Source: Drosophila miranda
Taxonomy: Eukaryota; Arthropoda; Insecta; Diptera; Drosophilidae
Reading direction: 5' to 3'
Assembly: GCF_003369915.1 (NCBI RefSeq)
Contig: NC_046674.1
Coordinates: 6,014,001-6,078,000, forward strand
DNA: 64,000 bases
In this document: positions 38,211-51,200 of the stretch, piece by piece
Layout: each line of letters starts with the position of its first letter
Numbering within the stretch: position 1 is the stretch's first letter
The notes under the pieces: generated by a model
What the model was told of the DNA's origin: nothing
The model's database searches: none
Seen by the model: the letters and a program-made list of their open reading frames with translations, nothing else
Translations under genes and position numbers: made by a program

Positions 38211-41200
38211 GTAAGTGCCTCAAATTATCCTTAATTCACCATTTAAACTTGAAGTTCCATCTGGTACTCGTTTGGTGCCGTATTTTACTCTTATTGTATG
38301 CCAATTGACCAACTTGTGTGGAATAAAAGTTTTCAGTAACTTTGGCCGAACCTCCTAATTTGGCAATCATTTCGTTTGTTGCCTTCAAGGACACTTCAAT
38401 TGTGGTGTGGCCTATCCAAACGCTTTGATAGTTTTCTCCGCCACACAACAGCCACAATATACTGACCACATACACACATAAAGAGCACACCTGGTCTAGT
38501 TCCCTCCCCCACCCCCACATGGCTATGGCCGTTGGCCAACTTCTGGTCCGCTTGTTGCATATAGCCATCCCCACAGCTCAAGTGAAGGACAACACGTGGT
38601 TGCCTCAACTTAACGACATTCACGTTTCATTTTTTGTTCTCGACGCGTCGTGGAGGCAAAAAAGTTTCCTCCTCTCATGTGTTGTGTTGTGGTGTGGTGT
38701 GGTCTGATGTGGTATGGTGTCCTTCAGTGTCCCCAGCCCCCGACACCTTGTCAATCGATGTCAACACACGAGTCTGGCTCGTTCGTTCTCATTGCCATTG
38801 TCAAGGCCCCTCGCCGCCTGGCTAGTCCCAGTTCCACTTCCTCCTCCACTTTGCAGCGCGGTTGGCATTGGCCTGTCTGCGATTTCGAATCGCCAATGCA
38901 TATCAACTAATTCCCAGACATAAATCGTCGCTGGCCCGTTGGCTCGCTGGCTCTGGCTGGTTGGTTGGTTGCTTGGTTGGCCATTTGTATTGCACAAATA
39001 TTCAATTGGAGATGGCAGCGTGAGCTCAGAAATCAGTCACGATTAGACACAAAGACACCCAAGGTCTGAGGACTTCTTGCTGTTCCCATCTGATCTGACA
39101 TTTCATCTGTTAAATCATCATTCAATGCATATCCATCGTTCATCTCCAATTTCAATATTAGCTGGCGCCACTTTTTGGCCAGTTTCATATTCGGTTTTTT
39201 CTAAACTCCCGCTTGTCCACAGCTGATAATGTCCTTATCCATTTTCTGTCAAGCGTCCTTGGATCGTGTCATGGCATAAACTAGGCATCTTGGGGGCCAG
39301 AGGCCAAGACAAGACTAAGCAGAGAGCGGAGAACCGTTTTTCTCCTCCGGCACGCCAGCAATTATACAAATGGGAAGCCCCGACTGGCGGCGGCGGCCCT
39401 CAGTCCTCGGTCCTCAGCCCTCGGTCCTAGGTCCTATCCCGTTCCGCCCATTCGCTTAACTCGCTTTTTGTGTTGAGCGTGACCAAAATTTTTAAATTGA
39501 AATAAATTTGCTTGCCTGAGTTTTTGTTTGTCGTAGTCGTAGTCGTTGTCGAATGTTGTCGCTTGTCGTTGTCGTTGTTGTTGTTTTCGCTGCAGTTGTT
39601 GTAGGTCCCTGCTATTGTCCTTGCTGTCCTTGTGCTCCCTTCTCTCTCATATCTATATAGTATCGTTATCGTGTTTGCTTAACGTGTTTTTCTTGCCTTG
39701 TTTTCGGTATTGTTCCATTTTTGTTGCATAGTTTTTTTTTCTGTATTCCGCTATTTGAATTATAAACAAATTTTGTTGCCCGAGGCCAGAGAGTGTTTCG
39801 GTGCTGTGGCTAATGTCAAAGGTCAGGGCCATCACCCGAGCCCCCCAGCCCCCAGCTCCTCAGCCCCTCCGGCTCTGTCTATGTGTGTACGAGTGCATCT
39901 GTATACGAGAGTCGGTGTCTTAAGGACACGGCCTTTCGACATCGCACCATCCTTCCTGACAAATATTGACAGCTCAGCCAAAACGAATACATTTACATTT
40001 TCACTCATTCCTTCTTAAATCATATTTAATTAGCAGCAATTTCGGACAATTTTTATAAATAATGGAATGTGTCCGGGTTTTCGCCTAGCGCTGAAGAGAG
40101 AGACAGAGAGAGAGAGAGAGAGTAAATCCGCTATAACGACAATACTTTCGTACTAAAGGAAAATCCAGACAGAAGCAATTTAAATTTTATTACACACCAT
40201 TTAGTCAAAGTGCCAGTACCCTGTGTCCTGGTGGAAATTATTTATGTAGCCCGTGTGGGCCACACACTGTGTGTGTATGGTTTTTTTGTCCCGGTGCCTG
40301 TTTCGTGGCGTTTCGTTCCGTTCTTCTACGGCACTAAACTTTCATGGTGTAAAATATGGTTTGGTTGGTACACTCGCCGGGACCCGACAAAGCCGTTTAC
40401 TCTCCTCGTAGCGCTGTCAGTCGTTCAACTCTCATTGAAGTGGGTCTCGGTTGGCCATTGTTTCTACCTTCACAACCTTTGACTTAAGGCCTGCCAGTCC
40501 TAATGGGTTACATCTCCTGGGAGCTAGTCTGCAACCCCCAGTCCCACCCAACACTCAATGTGTCCACTGACCCCATGTTAAAATGCTTTGGTGCGGGATT
40601 AAGAACCTTGTTTGAGGTACTTATTGGCTGTTAGGGCCTCTTGCCCTTACCCTCATTTGTTAGGCTGCTTGCTTAGCCCCAACCCGAATTTATTAAGCTT
40701 ACTCAAAGCTTTTCACTTTTGTGCTTGACAAATGCAAAAAAGGTCTGTGGCCTGGGATCGGGAGTCTGGGATTATGGGGGTGTAGTAACGCCCCCGCTTA
40801 ACTTGGACAAACAACCGGAGCGAACTCTGGGATAATGCTGATTTGATTAATCTGTTTTGTATCCTTAGGTTGATTAAGTTCATTATTATAGATTGAGAGC
40901 TGCAGCTTCCCATAGATGCTGACTCTTCCTTGACTTGTTCATTGATTCATTGGCATCTTTGATTTCTTGGCTTCAGCTTTGCTGGATGCTGGAAAATTTG
41001 AACAATTTCCCAGCTTAATATCAGAGTCAGCATGCTGCCCCAGTCCTTAGCACCCACCAAATGGAAGCCAATGGATGAAGAATTTTTCCACTCAATTGGG
41101 CACCAATTCAACTGGCAGCTCTCGGCCCTCTCCAATGGGTTTCATTTCTCCCTCTTTATTCTCTTGCCACACAGCTTCCCTTTCAGAAACAACTGCTGGA

Positions 41201-43546
41201 GCACTCGAGCTGAAGCTGAAGCTAAAGCTGGAGCTGATGCTGATGCTGGAGCTGTGTGGCGTGGCGTGGCAGCTGCCTCGCCTCTTGGCGTCTGCTTTAT
41301 GCAAAAGCAATTAACTTAACTTTTATTCTCCACCTTTTCAGGTATTCCTTTTTCACTCCCGCGTTCTTCTCTTTGTGTGCAAAACCCAATATGAAAGTGG
41401 ATTCCTTATGGTCTGAAAGTTTCCATGGAGAACGCGATGGCAGCCAAATGAAAATTAAAGCCTTTCCACAGAGACACAGGACTTCGAATAGTGTCCCGTG
41501 TCCCGTGTCCGTTTCCGTGTTGGTGTCCGTCCAATCGTTGAGTCACTTTTTAGCTGCTGCTCTTTTTGGTTACGGTCTCTGTGGCTTTTTGTCGTATTAA
41601 CGGTTTAGCGCATTTTATAGCCGAAACGTGACATTTTCTGCCAGTCCGAAAGGTCTCTGGTCAGAGCCTCCCATCTGAATCGAAATGTGTTGGTTGCCTT
41701 TTTGTTTGTTTGGAGGAGGGTCTCCTTTTCATTGTTGTTCATTTCTGCTGCCTGCCTCCCAAAACTGCACTTGATTTGTAGTGGCTGTATTGTTGTTGTT
41801 GTTGTTGTTTTATATACTACATATACCCTCTTGGACTGTGGGGCATGCCGATAAAGCTGCTGCCTGAGTCCTTTCAACTGCTGCTTCAGGCTCCTTACAG
41901 CTGTCAGAGCCTGGCACTTCGGGCTTCCAGCAAGTAGACAGCGATTCTTATTGACCTTTCGATTACTGTCTCCCTGTCGTCTGCACCGTTATGCGGGGTC
42001 CCTGAAGAGACTCGAAACAGAAGTTGCCTCTCTCTGTTGTATCTCTCTCATCATATCACCATCAATAGTTTCTTTAACTTTAAAGTTATGTCAGTGGCAG
42101 TCAGCCCATCAGAAGATATTTGATGCTTTGTTTGCTGCCCTTGAATTCCTGCAAAGGCCATACAGTACCAAGATGTTGCAGGAGGGACCAAAAAGCGGGC
42201 GCGCGGCCCCTATTTGGCTTCGTCGGTTAGTCACTGCCTTGGGGCAGCTGAGTCGGTCCCAGGATCCAACAACAACTTATACAGCCTGTGTTAAGGCGCA
42301 GAAAAGATGAACTGTATATATTTTTATTCAACCTAATTTAAATACAGAACTCGAAATCTTTTCAGAGCATCAAAAGTTCGCCCTGTGGCGCTACAATTCG
42401 GTTGAGGTTCAGCTTCAGGTACTCGTGGCGGCGACACGTTCTGTTCGCGTTGTAGTTGTGCTGGTTGCTGGTTGCTGGCTGCTAGTGGCCATTGTCTACG
42501 TGGCAGGACTTCCGCTGCTGTTGTCGGCTGCTGCGGTGGCTGCGGCAACCGGAAACGCCAAACACTTTCCGGTCACGCAGTCACGAGGTTTCCCTCAGCT
42601 GTGCTTCTCCGGTCCTTCGGTTCTTCCGTCTCTCACAGACACACACACACACGTACACACACAAAAGTCTCGAGTAGTCACTTAAGCTTAAGTGTTGTTG
42701 TGCGCCAACCATTTTGTGGCCACAACAACACTAGCAACAACAGCAACAAAGCAACAATGAGGGCAACTCAATTTCTATGCGTGGCACGGCGCCACTTTTG
42801 GCGGCTGCCAAGAATGGAGAAAAAACTTCTGCGGGCGGGCAGAGAGAGGAAAGCCGCAGCACCCCGTGCTTTTTGCATTTGCAATGTGCCAAATAAGTTT
42901 TTAATTGAAAAGAACTTACGAGAGGCCAAGCGGAGTCAATGGCCGTTAAAAGGGAGTCCAGCCCGAAAAGATACAAGATTTGCATCAAGTATACGCCACG
43001 GTGTATGTACGGGCTTTCAGTTAATCGCAGCATGTTCCATAACGTAGAAGGAGTGGCTGCAAAACCTGCACATCAGGTATACGCCACAATGTACGTCAAA
43101 AGGTCACCCTCTTGCCAAATGCGATAAATCTGTGATACATGTTCCATACAGAAAGGTTCACCCATCGAGGGGCCAGGGAATAAGGCACATTACTGTGCCG
43201 CACTGGCGTGCTGTACGCCAGAGAGAGAAATATCTGTCCTTTCTCCTTGATTTATACACACAAATCATTATCGATTATTATCGAAGCCATGTGTATAACG
43301 AGCATATTAGATTTAACGCACAGTCCATTAGTTAAACAACCTTCGACTTGCTGCGACTCGCTTCGACTCGCCTGCTTATGGCCAGCTATTCCTTTGTGCC
43401 TTGGGGTGTTAATAAGCCAAATGTCAATGTGTTAAATGAGCTAAAGGACGGGTGAAGCTTCGATGGTTACGAGCCAGACGTTAGAACTCAGTCTCGTGTG
43501 AAAATTCAATAAAAAATACACCAAGAAAACAGAGAGTGAAACAAAG

Positions 43547-43567
43547 ACCGGGCGGCGGGCAGGCGGG

Positions 43568-43599
<32 letters not shown>
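43547..43599. repeat. GGCA tetranucleotide microsatellite
   Basis: About eleven tandem GGCA/GGCG units in non-coding DNA. Confidence 0.85.
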
Positions 43600-45262
43600 T
43601 TTTTGTGTCCAGGTGAGAGAGTCAACAGTTGGCGAGGGCTGTTTGGATAGTTCAAGTGATATGAGGCGATTATATATATACTATAGAGAATGCTAACGAA
43701 TTACAGGATGCGAACTAACACTTCAAATTGATTTGCTATAATACTGGCAATTACATTGATGGATTTCGGATCGCAGCAAGCATTACAGAAGGTAATGCAC
43801 TTGAATTCCTCGATAATAATTTCCCTAGGGAGTTTTCCCCCTCAAGGTTTCAACAGCTCCAAGTTTCAACCCTCTCTCCCAAATGGGATTCGCTGTGAAC
43901 GTTTGCCATTTCTTATGCGTTTGTCGGTTATCGTTTTTATGAGTTTTTCTGCCATGTCTATAGACCGAACAATGGGCTAAAATGTGATTTTAGTTTATGC
44001 CATTTTGACACGCTAATACCAGCCCCTCCCGCCCCACGTCTGCGTTCCCTTTTGCTGTTCAGCTGCTTCGGTGCAACCAGGCCATAATCTAAGGATCCAT
44101 TGTTCCTTCCATTCAATACATTTGCCATATTGCCCGAGGATGAGCAGGGAGTCGCCCTCTCGAGTGCACTTTGCCATCATCAAGTTTGGCATTCAATTCA
44201 ATTAAGGGAGTTTAACTTCTGCCAGGCCAAAGAAAAATCCAGAACAATCAAGGATAAAGTTGGAAGTTCCAACAAAGCGACATTGTGGCATAGAGAGAGA
44301 GGGACGTGTCTTCTACACGTAATTGTTGCCATTTGTTCTCATCAAACTTTGCCGATTCGTTTCTTATTTGACTTTTCTCACGACTCGTTTTGCTTTTTCG
44401 CTGGTGGTCGTTGGTCCTTGTCCCAGGATCTATGTGGACTCTTAGGTGTGAATTCCATCGCCTGGGGTTAATTGAAATTGGTTTGGCCTTTTTTGTTTGA
44501 GCTCTGGTCTCTCGGCCACTTGTATAACATGGCCGTTTCCCTCAGTTTAAGGCTGCCTTCTCCACTTTGACCTTCCTCCACTTTTAGTGCGACCTGCTCT
44601 CCACCTCGTCCACCTCCTCCTCCTCCTCCTCCGTGTTATGCCAACATTGGGCTTTCGCAAATTTCATTTGCGCATACTTGGCTGCCGACATCATGTGGAT
44701 GCCGATGTGAATGTGGTGTGGATGTCGGTGCCGTCGATGTTAACGTCATTTGTCGACATGGCCGCCACTGCACTCTGTTGCATTTTATAATCTCTACGTG
44801 GCCGGAGTCGTGCTCTTATGCCCTTACAGGCCACTGGGGTACTGGGTAGGCGCCAGTGGTTTTTATTTTGCAACCAATAAAAACTACTCGGAGCATGTAA
44901 GGTTGTTGGCTGTTGGCTGTTGGTTGTTGGTTGTGATTGTGTGGCCAGCGGAGCGTATGAGCAATGTACCGGCTGCTGCAGCAACTGTAAGTACAAGGCC
45001 CGTAAATGTACGTGGCTCATGTCATGGCTCATGGTGTGGTGTGTACTTCTAGGTTAATTGCTCGACGTCTTGGATTGGTAGCCACAGGATATCAATAATT
45101 TATTGGATGCATGGGATGCTTTCGATGCTTGGGAATCAGAAAGCAATGCCATGTGCGGAGAAGGATGTCTGTCGTCCCTGTCTTTGTGCCAGTTTCGTAT
45201 GCGGATACGGATGCGGATACGGGTTAGGGGCAAAATCAGTGCCGGGTTGCGGTGCAGCACCG

Positions 45263-45304
45263 AACACCAAGCACCGAGCACCAAGCACCAAGCACCGAGC
45301 ACCG
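45263..45304. repeat. 7-bp AGCACCR tandem array
   Basis: About six copies of AGCACCA/AGCACCG in tandem. Confidence 0.8.
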
Positions 45305-46417
45305 GGACTTCCCCGACCTTATAATTTATGCAATTGCAGTTTGGCAAGACCCAAAACCCTCGTCGTGATGCAATTGTCAGCATTTGGCTTCGTTTGCACT
45401 GCAAATTGCGAGTAATTGTGGGGTTTGGTTTGCCGCAGGGTAACGAAAAAACAAACCCACAAAGAACTGGGGAATGAGAAGGAAACCCGCAGTGATGCTG
45501 GTGTTTTGTGGCCTTAATTTGCTTAAACAGGCAATTAATATGCGCGGCAACGTTGTAAACAATGCCATCGGGGAATCAGAGGAACCTGTAGAGCTCTGCA
45601 GGGCTGAAGAGCTGCCACTGCCACCGCCACCGTCCCCGCTAATGGCTCGGATAACACAACATTTTTTGTGTGCCAGCCGTTTTTGGCTCTAATCAAGCTT
45701 AATTTAATCAACATTAACATTACTACCATAGGCACCACAAAGGTTTCGGAATGCTCTTTGACTCAGTTTTCGGATGAAAATATTGGAATATACAGAAATA
45801 TAGCATGAATCTACTGTACGTTTCGTTGCTGGAATCTACGGAGCGTTAAGAAGGTCCTTTCAGCGCCTCGAACAAAAATCTGTGCATATTGTTGTTGGAT
45901 TCCGGGACCGACTTAGCTGCCCAAGGCATTGACGAACAGAGGAAAAGTCGAAGCACAAGTGAAAATGATTGTCAATTATATTAGACACACATTAACGAAT
46001 CAAGGTAAAGGCATACGTTTCCAGCTTCGTCATTTTATTGGTCGATAAAGAGATTCCGAAAACTTTCTGGAACAATTCACCTTTGGAGCCAAACCATTCA
46101 AGTGCTCAATGTGACCGCTACATAAACGGTATCGCGATCCATTATAGCAAATACCAAGGACCGATTCACATCATACACCTCTTCGTTTATGTCATGTTTG
46201 AAAGATGTTGTTTCATTTCAACTGAAAATGTTTAATGATAGAGACGTGAAAAGGGGAGAATCATACTTGAAACTGCAGAGGCGGAGACGTGCTTACTCAT
46301 TGCCCGATTGGGTTGGATGTGTACCACCTGTATGAAGGAGCCCAATTTCTTCTCGTACTCAACCTTAAAGATGGACAGGAACAAGTGCATGTCCCTGGGG
46401 CACTCAGATCCTTGCTG

Positions 46418-46966
46418 TCAGCAGGAGCCGCTCATGCTCATATCCGTGTATGAAGGTCCTGAAGGGTACTTGAATTGAAGGGTATGAATATACCCCTGGC
46501 ATTGTCTGTGGTCATTGTGGCGAAAATGTTCAAGGAGTGCATCATGGCTACGCACCAGATCCCTGGTGGCAAAGTTGGTCATGTGCAGGATCTCGAAGCG
46601 GTGACGGTGACGCCAATGGACATTGACCGTGATCCCACGGATGGCAATCCCCTGTGTACCGGTGCCTAGCTCCTGGGTCTCTACTACATTGGTTTTCGGC
46701 TCCCCAAACACATTGGCCCGACAGTTGTTGATACGGCCCGAAACATCCACTTCCAATTGCCGAACTTTAAAGATTCCTCCCGCACTGGCAGCACATTTGA
46801 TAAGAACAATCGATTGGCCATCCAGAACTGTGACCTTCTCATATCGCTTGCCCAGTTCGCTGAAGGATTCCTCTAGGTTTAAATGACCTAAGAAGCGCTC
46901 TTTTTTAAAAGACTTTAAATCTTTAACATATAATAGGCGAAGCGAACATATATCGAAACTGATTAG
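46418..46966 (-). pseudogene. Start-less coding-like segment, probably a decayed secreted-protein gene
   Basis: One minus-strand frame is open for 183 codons, from just after a TAA at 46969-46967 to a TGA at 46420-46418. There is no ATG in its first two thirds and no room for a 5' exon, since the serpin stop lies only 70 bp upstream. The sequence looks protein-like (EKVTVLDGQSIVLIKCAAS, then VDVSGRINNCRANVFGEP, then ELGTGTQGIAIRGITVNV). The order of a charged strand, a GTG turn and an aromatic end weakly recalls the small secreted MBF2-like insect proteins, but this is only a pattern impression. After about 46500 the more coding-like reading shifts to other frames, which suggests indels. It may be a relic of a gene beside the serpin, or an exon of one I misread. 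Confidence 0.35.
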
Positions 46967-47035
46967 TTAGAGAATATTAACTATTGTGTACCTGAATTTG
47001 CATTAAGAAACTAAAGATTTCTGTTCAAGGTATAT

Positions 47036-48251
47036 TTATGGTATTCTATTAACAATTCCTGCCACATATATTCTCTTCTTATCTTTGATTAGAAAGAAAA
47101 ACGGATGATTGACTGTGAAACTTTGAGCTGCGACGCTTCTCTTGACCAATTTCTTTTTCAACTGAACAGCTAAGATAATGAACGATTAGTTACAGATACA
47201 AATCGAATGTGGTATATAGATACATACAGGCCGAGGAGGCAGACGCATTGTGGCCCCCTTCGTCCACCAGGATATGAATTTTGTGAATAAACTGATTGAG
47301 GCGCAGACCCTCCTGTCGGGTGAGGCCACTGAAGTTGGCGCTGTTCGAAAATATCTTGCGAATACCCATGGACTTGATGATATTCGACACATCCGATCTG
47401 TATTCAATTTTGAATCTGGGAAAACTGAGTTCAATTTCCGTTGGTGGTTCAGTGGGCACAAGTTCTTGCAGATCTATCTCATGGATATTTCTGGTAATGT
47501 AGTAAAGGCCGTTGGAATCTCTCGGCAGCAGTACGACCATTGAAAGGTTCGACTTTTTGTAGGGCAAGAATATCACATAGGCACAGAGCTTTTCTATGTA
47601 TTCATGCGAAAACTTATCCTTAATGTGCATCATGTCCACCAGGGATGGGGGACCGTCGTCTCCTCCACTTCGTTGCTGAGTTTCGAAGACCTCCTTTGTG
47701 GTCTGGTTCGGGTCGAAGGGCTTCTCCCACTCGCCATAGAAGTCTAAGGCAGTGACCAGCACCATTTGTGATTCGGGATCAACCCAGCCCAGCATATCTT
47801 TGACTTTCTCCCCCGTTTTCTTGTCTATCCATCCGTTGATGGTGTCCACGGTGTTATCTATGCTCCCGAAGTTCATATGCTCGACTTTTGTATTGAAATA
47901 CCTGTTTATATCCTGCTTGTACCGATCCAGCAGCCACATTCGACGGTCCACGTACAACTGATTGAACATTTTTAGAGTCGAATTATAGATGTATTTGCTG
48001 GAGATGTTTTTCTTCAGATACTCGTTCAGTTTCTGTTCGTTTAGCTGCAGCGTTCCCATCATCTCGGCGGCACTTGAACCCCTTGTGCCCATTAATAAGT
48101 GTATTAGGCCGTCGTGGAATGAGGCAGGCGACACAATGATATTGTCTTGACTCTGAAATCTGATCAGGTGTGTAATGAAGGACATGTAGGGATTGCTCAC
48201 AATCAGTTGTTGGAAGCCCATGCAGCACCCAAACAGCAGCAGCAGCCACAT
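47036..48251 (-). CDS. Secreted serpin, Acp76A/Spn75F-like
   Basis: Two exons: ATG at 48251 to 47228, then 47169 to the TAA at 47038-47036, with a 58-bp intron (donor GTATGTAT, acceptor TTATCTTAG) in phase 1. The product is 385 residues, full length for a serpin. It has a signal peptide (MWLLLLFGCCMGFQQL) and core serpin motifs: NIIVSPASFHDGLIHLLMG, FYGEWEKPFDP, the hinge VDEGGHNASASSA just before the intron, and the C-terminal NHPFFFLI and YVAGIVNRIP in exon 2. The reactive-centre loop is rich in basic residues (QLKKKLVKRSVAAQ), pointing to a trypsin- or furin-like target if it is inhibitory. By length and likely synteny it resembles the seminal-fluid serpins Acp76A/Spn75F, but the orthology is not certain. 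The hinge residue at P14 is His, which is unusual for an inhibitor. Confidence 0.88.
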
Positions 48252-51200
48252 CTTCAAAGTTTCCTCAAGTGGAAAGATTTAATTTTCTGAGGATTAGGAC
48301 AGAAGCTTATTAATTTTCCAAGAAATGGAAAAAAATGTTCAGAAAGAGCCTAAAAGGTGAAAAATCCATCTCTAGACTTCTATAAAACTCTCACATCGTG
48401 ATGTTTGGCATATCATTGTATAAGTATATTTATTGGGATATCGTTGGCTTAAATCAGTTCCGCTACTGAGAGTCTTTATTGCATCTTTCAATCTTCAGCA
48501 AGAGGTTCTTAGGCTCTCTGTAAACTGATGGATGTGTTAGAAAAATCTATCAAAATCAAATCAATCTCTATCTGCTAGTTGAATGTGGGCTATCAAGTCT
48601 TATCGTCCTACTTCTGAGTCTACTCTTTGAGTATACCTACAAGTGGAAGCCACTGAAATTTGAAATCTAAGCTTAACCAGCGCTCAGCTCCGCTCAGCCC
48701 CGGCTCGTGGCATAAAACGTTTGTGCGCTCATTGCATTTTAATGGGTTTTTAAAGCGTTGATGTTGCAGTGGCTGTGGCACGAGCAGCAGCCGCAGACAC
48801 TCAGATATACTGCCATGCTACGCCCCCACATGCAGCGAGAGAGCACACACACACACACACATACACACAGCCGTTTGGCTAAGCGTTTGCCACTTTATTC
48901 TGCCATCGTCTGTTTATCTCCCATTGCTGCCATTGGCTGCTGTCGGGGTTTCGCTTCGTCTGGGCTTCGGTTAGCTCCTCGTCTGCGCTCCTGCCTGCTG
49001 CCTCTTATGCTATCAGCTATCTGAGAGCAAGGACCAAGGACCCAGCCGTGGCAGAAGCCGTTCTGGCTGTGTGGCATGTCAGTGAGCACTTACACTAATT
49101 TCCAGTTATTTGCATGCAAAATTACCCAGCACTAGGAACGACAAACGGCAACCGGCACCGGCACCAGGATCGGCACCACAGGAGCTGCCCCTGCCACCGC
49201 CACCGCCACCGCCACCGCTGTCGCCGCACCAACACCAACACCAACACCATCGCAAACAAAACTAACCAACACCAGAGGTGGCAACTACTCCTTGGTCTCG
49301 CTGCACAGAGAGAAATAGTTGTAGCACACTTACCACACGTGAAAGAAATTGTTGATTGAACTTCGAAATGTGGCAGCTATTTATCCACAATACAAACTGG
49401 AGTCTGCCGTTCGAACAAAGCGAATTTGGATGTACATTTGGATGTTCCTATGAATATTCAAATTAAATTTTTTTTCAGTGCACACTTTGTTCGGAGGGGG
49501 CAGGCAATTAAAAAAGAGAAATTAAGCTAATTTTGTGAGGCCTAGTGCCGCCCCTTGCCTGCACTGTCATTTATCATATGGCCCCGATTTCCAGCTATGA
49601 CTCGGACCACTCTATGTCCTGATTAGCAATGCCCCTACCGCCAACACGAGCGGCTCTGAGAATGTGCCTGTGATTGGTATTTGCCATAGCGCCCACGCCT
49701 CTGACAGCAGAGCACCTCAAAGCACCTCAAAGTGTGAGTGTGTGTATGGGAGTACTTATATGTCCCCTTCTCCACCGAGTAAGCCCAGTGGCTCTGTTGG
49801 CTCTGTTGGCACTGTTGGCTCTGGTCGGATCATCAATAATTTATACACGAATTTGATAAATTATTTCGTATGACGGTCCGCCTGCTGCCGGCAACTAAAT
49901 AAGTTAATTTGTCATAGGAAAAACGTTGGGGAAGAAAAACCCTTCGATAAGGGGGGATCCAGACAGGTAAATAGTCTCAATGGGGGTTTCGGGTTGGATT
50001 TTTCTGAGCCCCCCCCCATGATAGGAAATACAGAATAAATAGGTTATTAATGGTCTAGACATAAGTGGGGCACTTTTTACTAGTCGGTTATGCTAAAGAA
50101 TAGGCTTTTCATAAAAGAATCACAAATTAGGCAGGTAGATGGATGCCTAATGAAGGAATGAAGGGATAGCTTTCAAAAGATAAGAAAGGTCCCTTCAACA
50201 GACATAAATCGTATACAAAAATCATTAATCCAACTGGGGGTTAAGCAAAAGGCACATCCTGTCAAAGGTACTTCCTAGATTGACCTCCACTGGGGGTTAA
50301 GCTAAAATTGTGCTTCCTCCTACCGAAGCCCTTCGAAGGGAACAAAGCCTGTGTTTCCCCACTTAATCCCTTGGTCCGGATCAATTGCAAGTTAAACAAC
50401 TCAATTTGCCCTGGATAGGATAGACAATTGCAAAGGCGACTCGGCTACTCGTATATGGAAAGCCCATTCTCGAACAAAGGATACTCACACACACAGGATC
50501 AAGCTACACAGAAACAATCAATGCGTTTTGCCACCCGTGTCGGTGGCGGCACAACAACTAGATAAAGAAAAAGGAAAAGGAACTAAAAACACTAACTGGA
50601 AAACAACAATTTAATTAAAAATTTATAAGCGTGTCGTTGCTGCTGTCGTTGTATTGGCAAACGACAAACAAACGGGCAAACAAAGCAACAAACTGTTGCT
50701 GCAACAGAACCAGCAGTGGCAGGCACCACCCACACACAAACTCACCAACACACAAGCACAAGCACAAACACAATTGCTGGTGAAGTGGCGAGGGGTAGAA
50801 GGGGAAGAGGAAGCACTCGAGCGCCCCCTGGCGACGGGTAACGACGGCACACATGAGCAAACCGGAAATGGCCTGCTGCCATTGTTCCCTGCCTCCTGTT
50901 GTGTTCCTGCTCTGCGGATGTACGTCCCCTCACTGCTGTCACCCCGCTCCCCCGTTGTGGCCCATCATCGTCGGCTCATTTGTTTTCCAGTTTCTGGCCT
51001 TGTTCAGACTCTTTTGCCAGCTAATTACTGGAGCACGGCTTTGGCTCCGGCTCCGGCTCAGTCTGCGGCTGTTGCTGTGGCTGTGGCTCCCCTAAGCAAC
51101 CATTGAGCCTTAATTAGAACAAAACAAAAAAGTTTTTTTGTCCGCCGCAGCGACATAATTGAAATGTTTAAGTTTTGTTGGGTTTTGTTTGTTTGTTTGT

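Larger units (their letters stand above)
38211..46417. other. Gene-free stretch
   Basis: No gene I can support. It contains GT-rich tracts (about 38680-38730), an AG repeat near 40105-40122, a GGCA array at 43547-43599 and a 7-mer AGCACCR array at about 45263-45304. Isolated splice-like segments (for example 44952-44989) are too short to call. Confidence 0.5.

Noticed and set aside
42472..43047. 191-codon plus-strand frame
   Set aside because: It starts at CTG/TTG-type codons, passes through an ACAC repeat, and has no domain or splice support.
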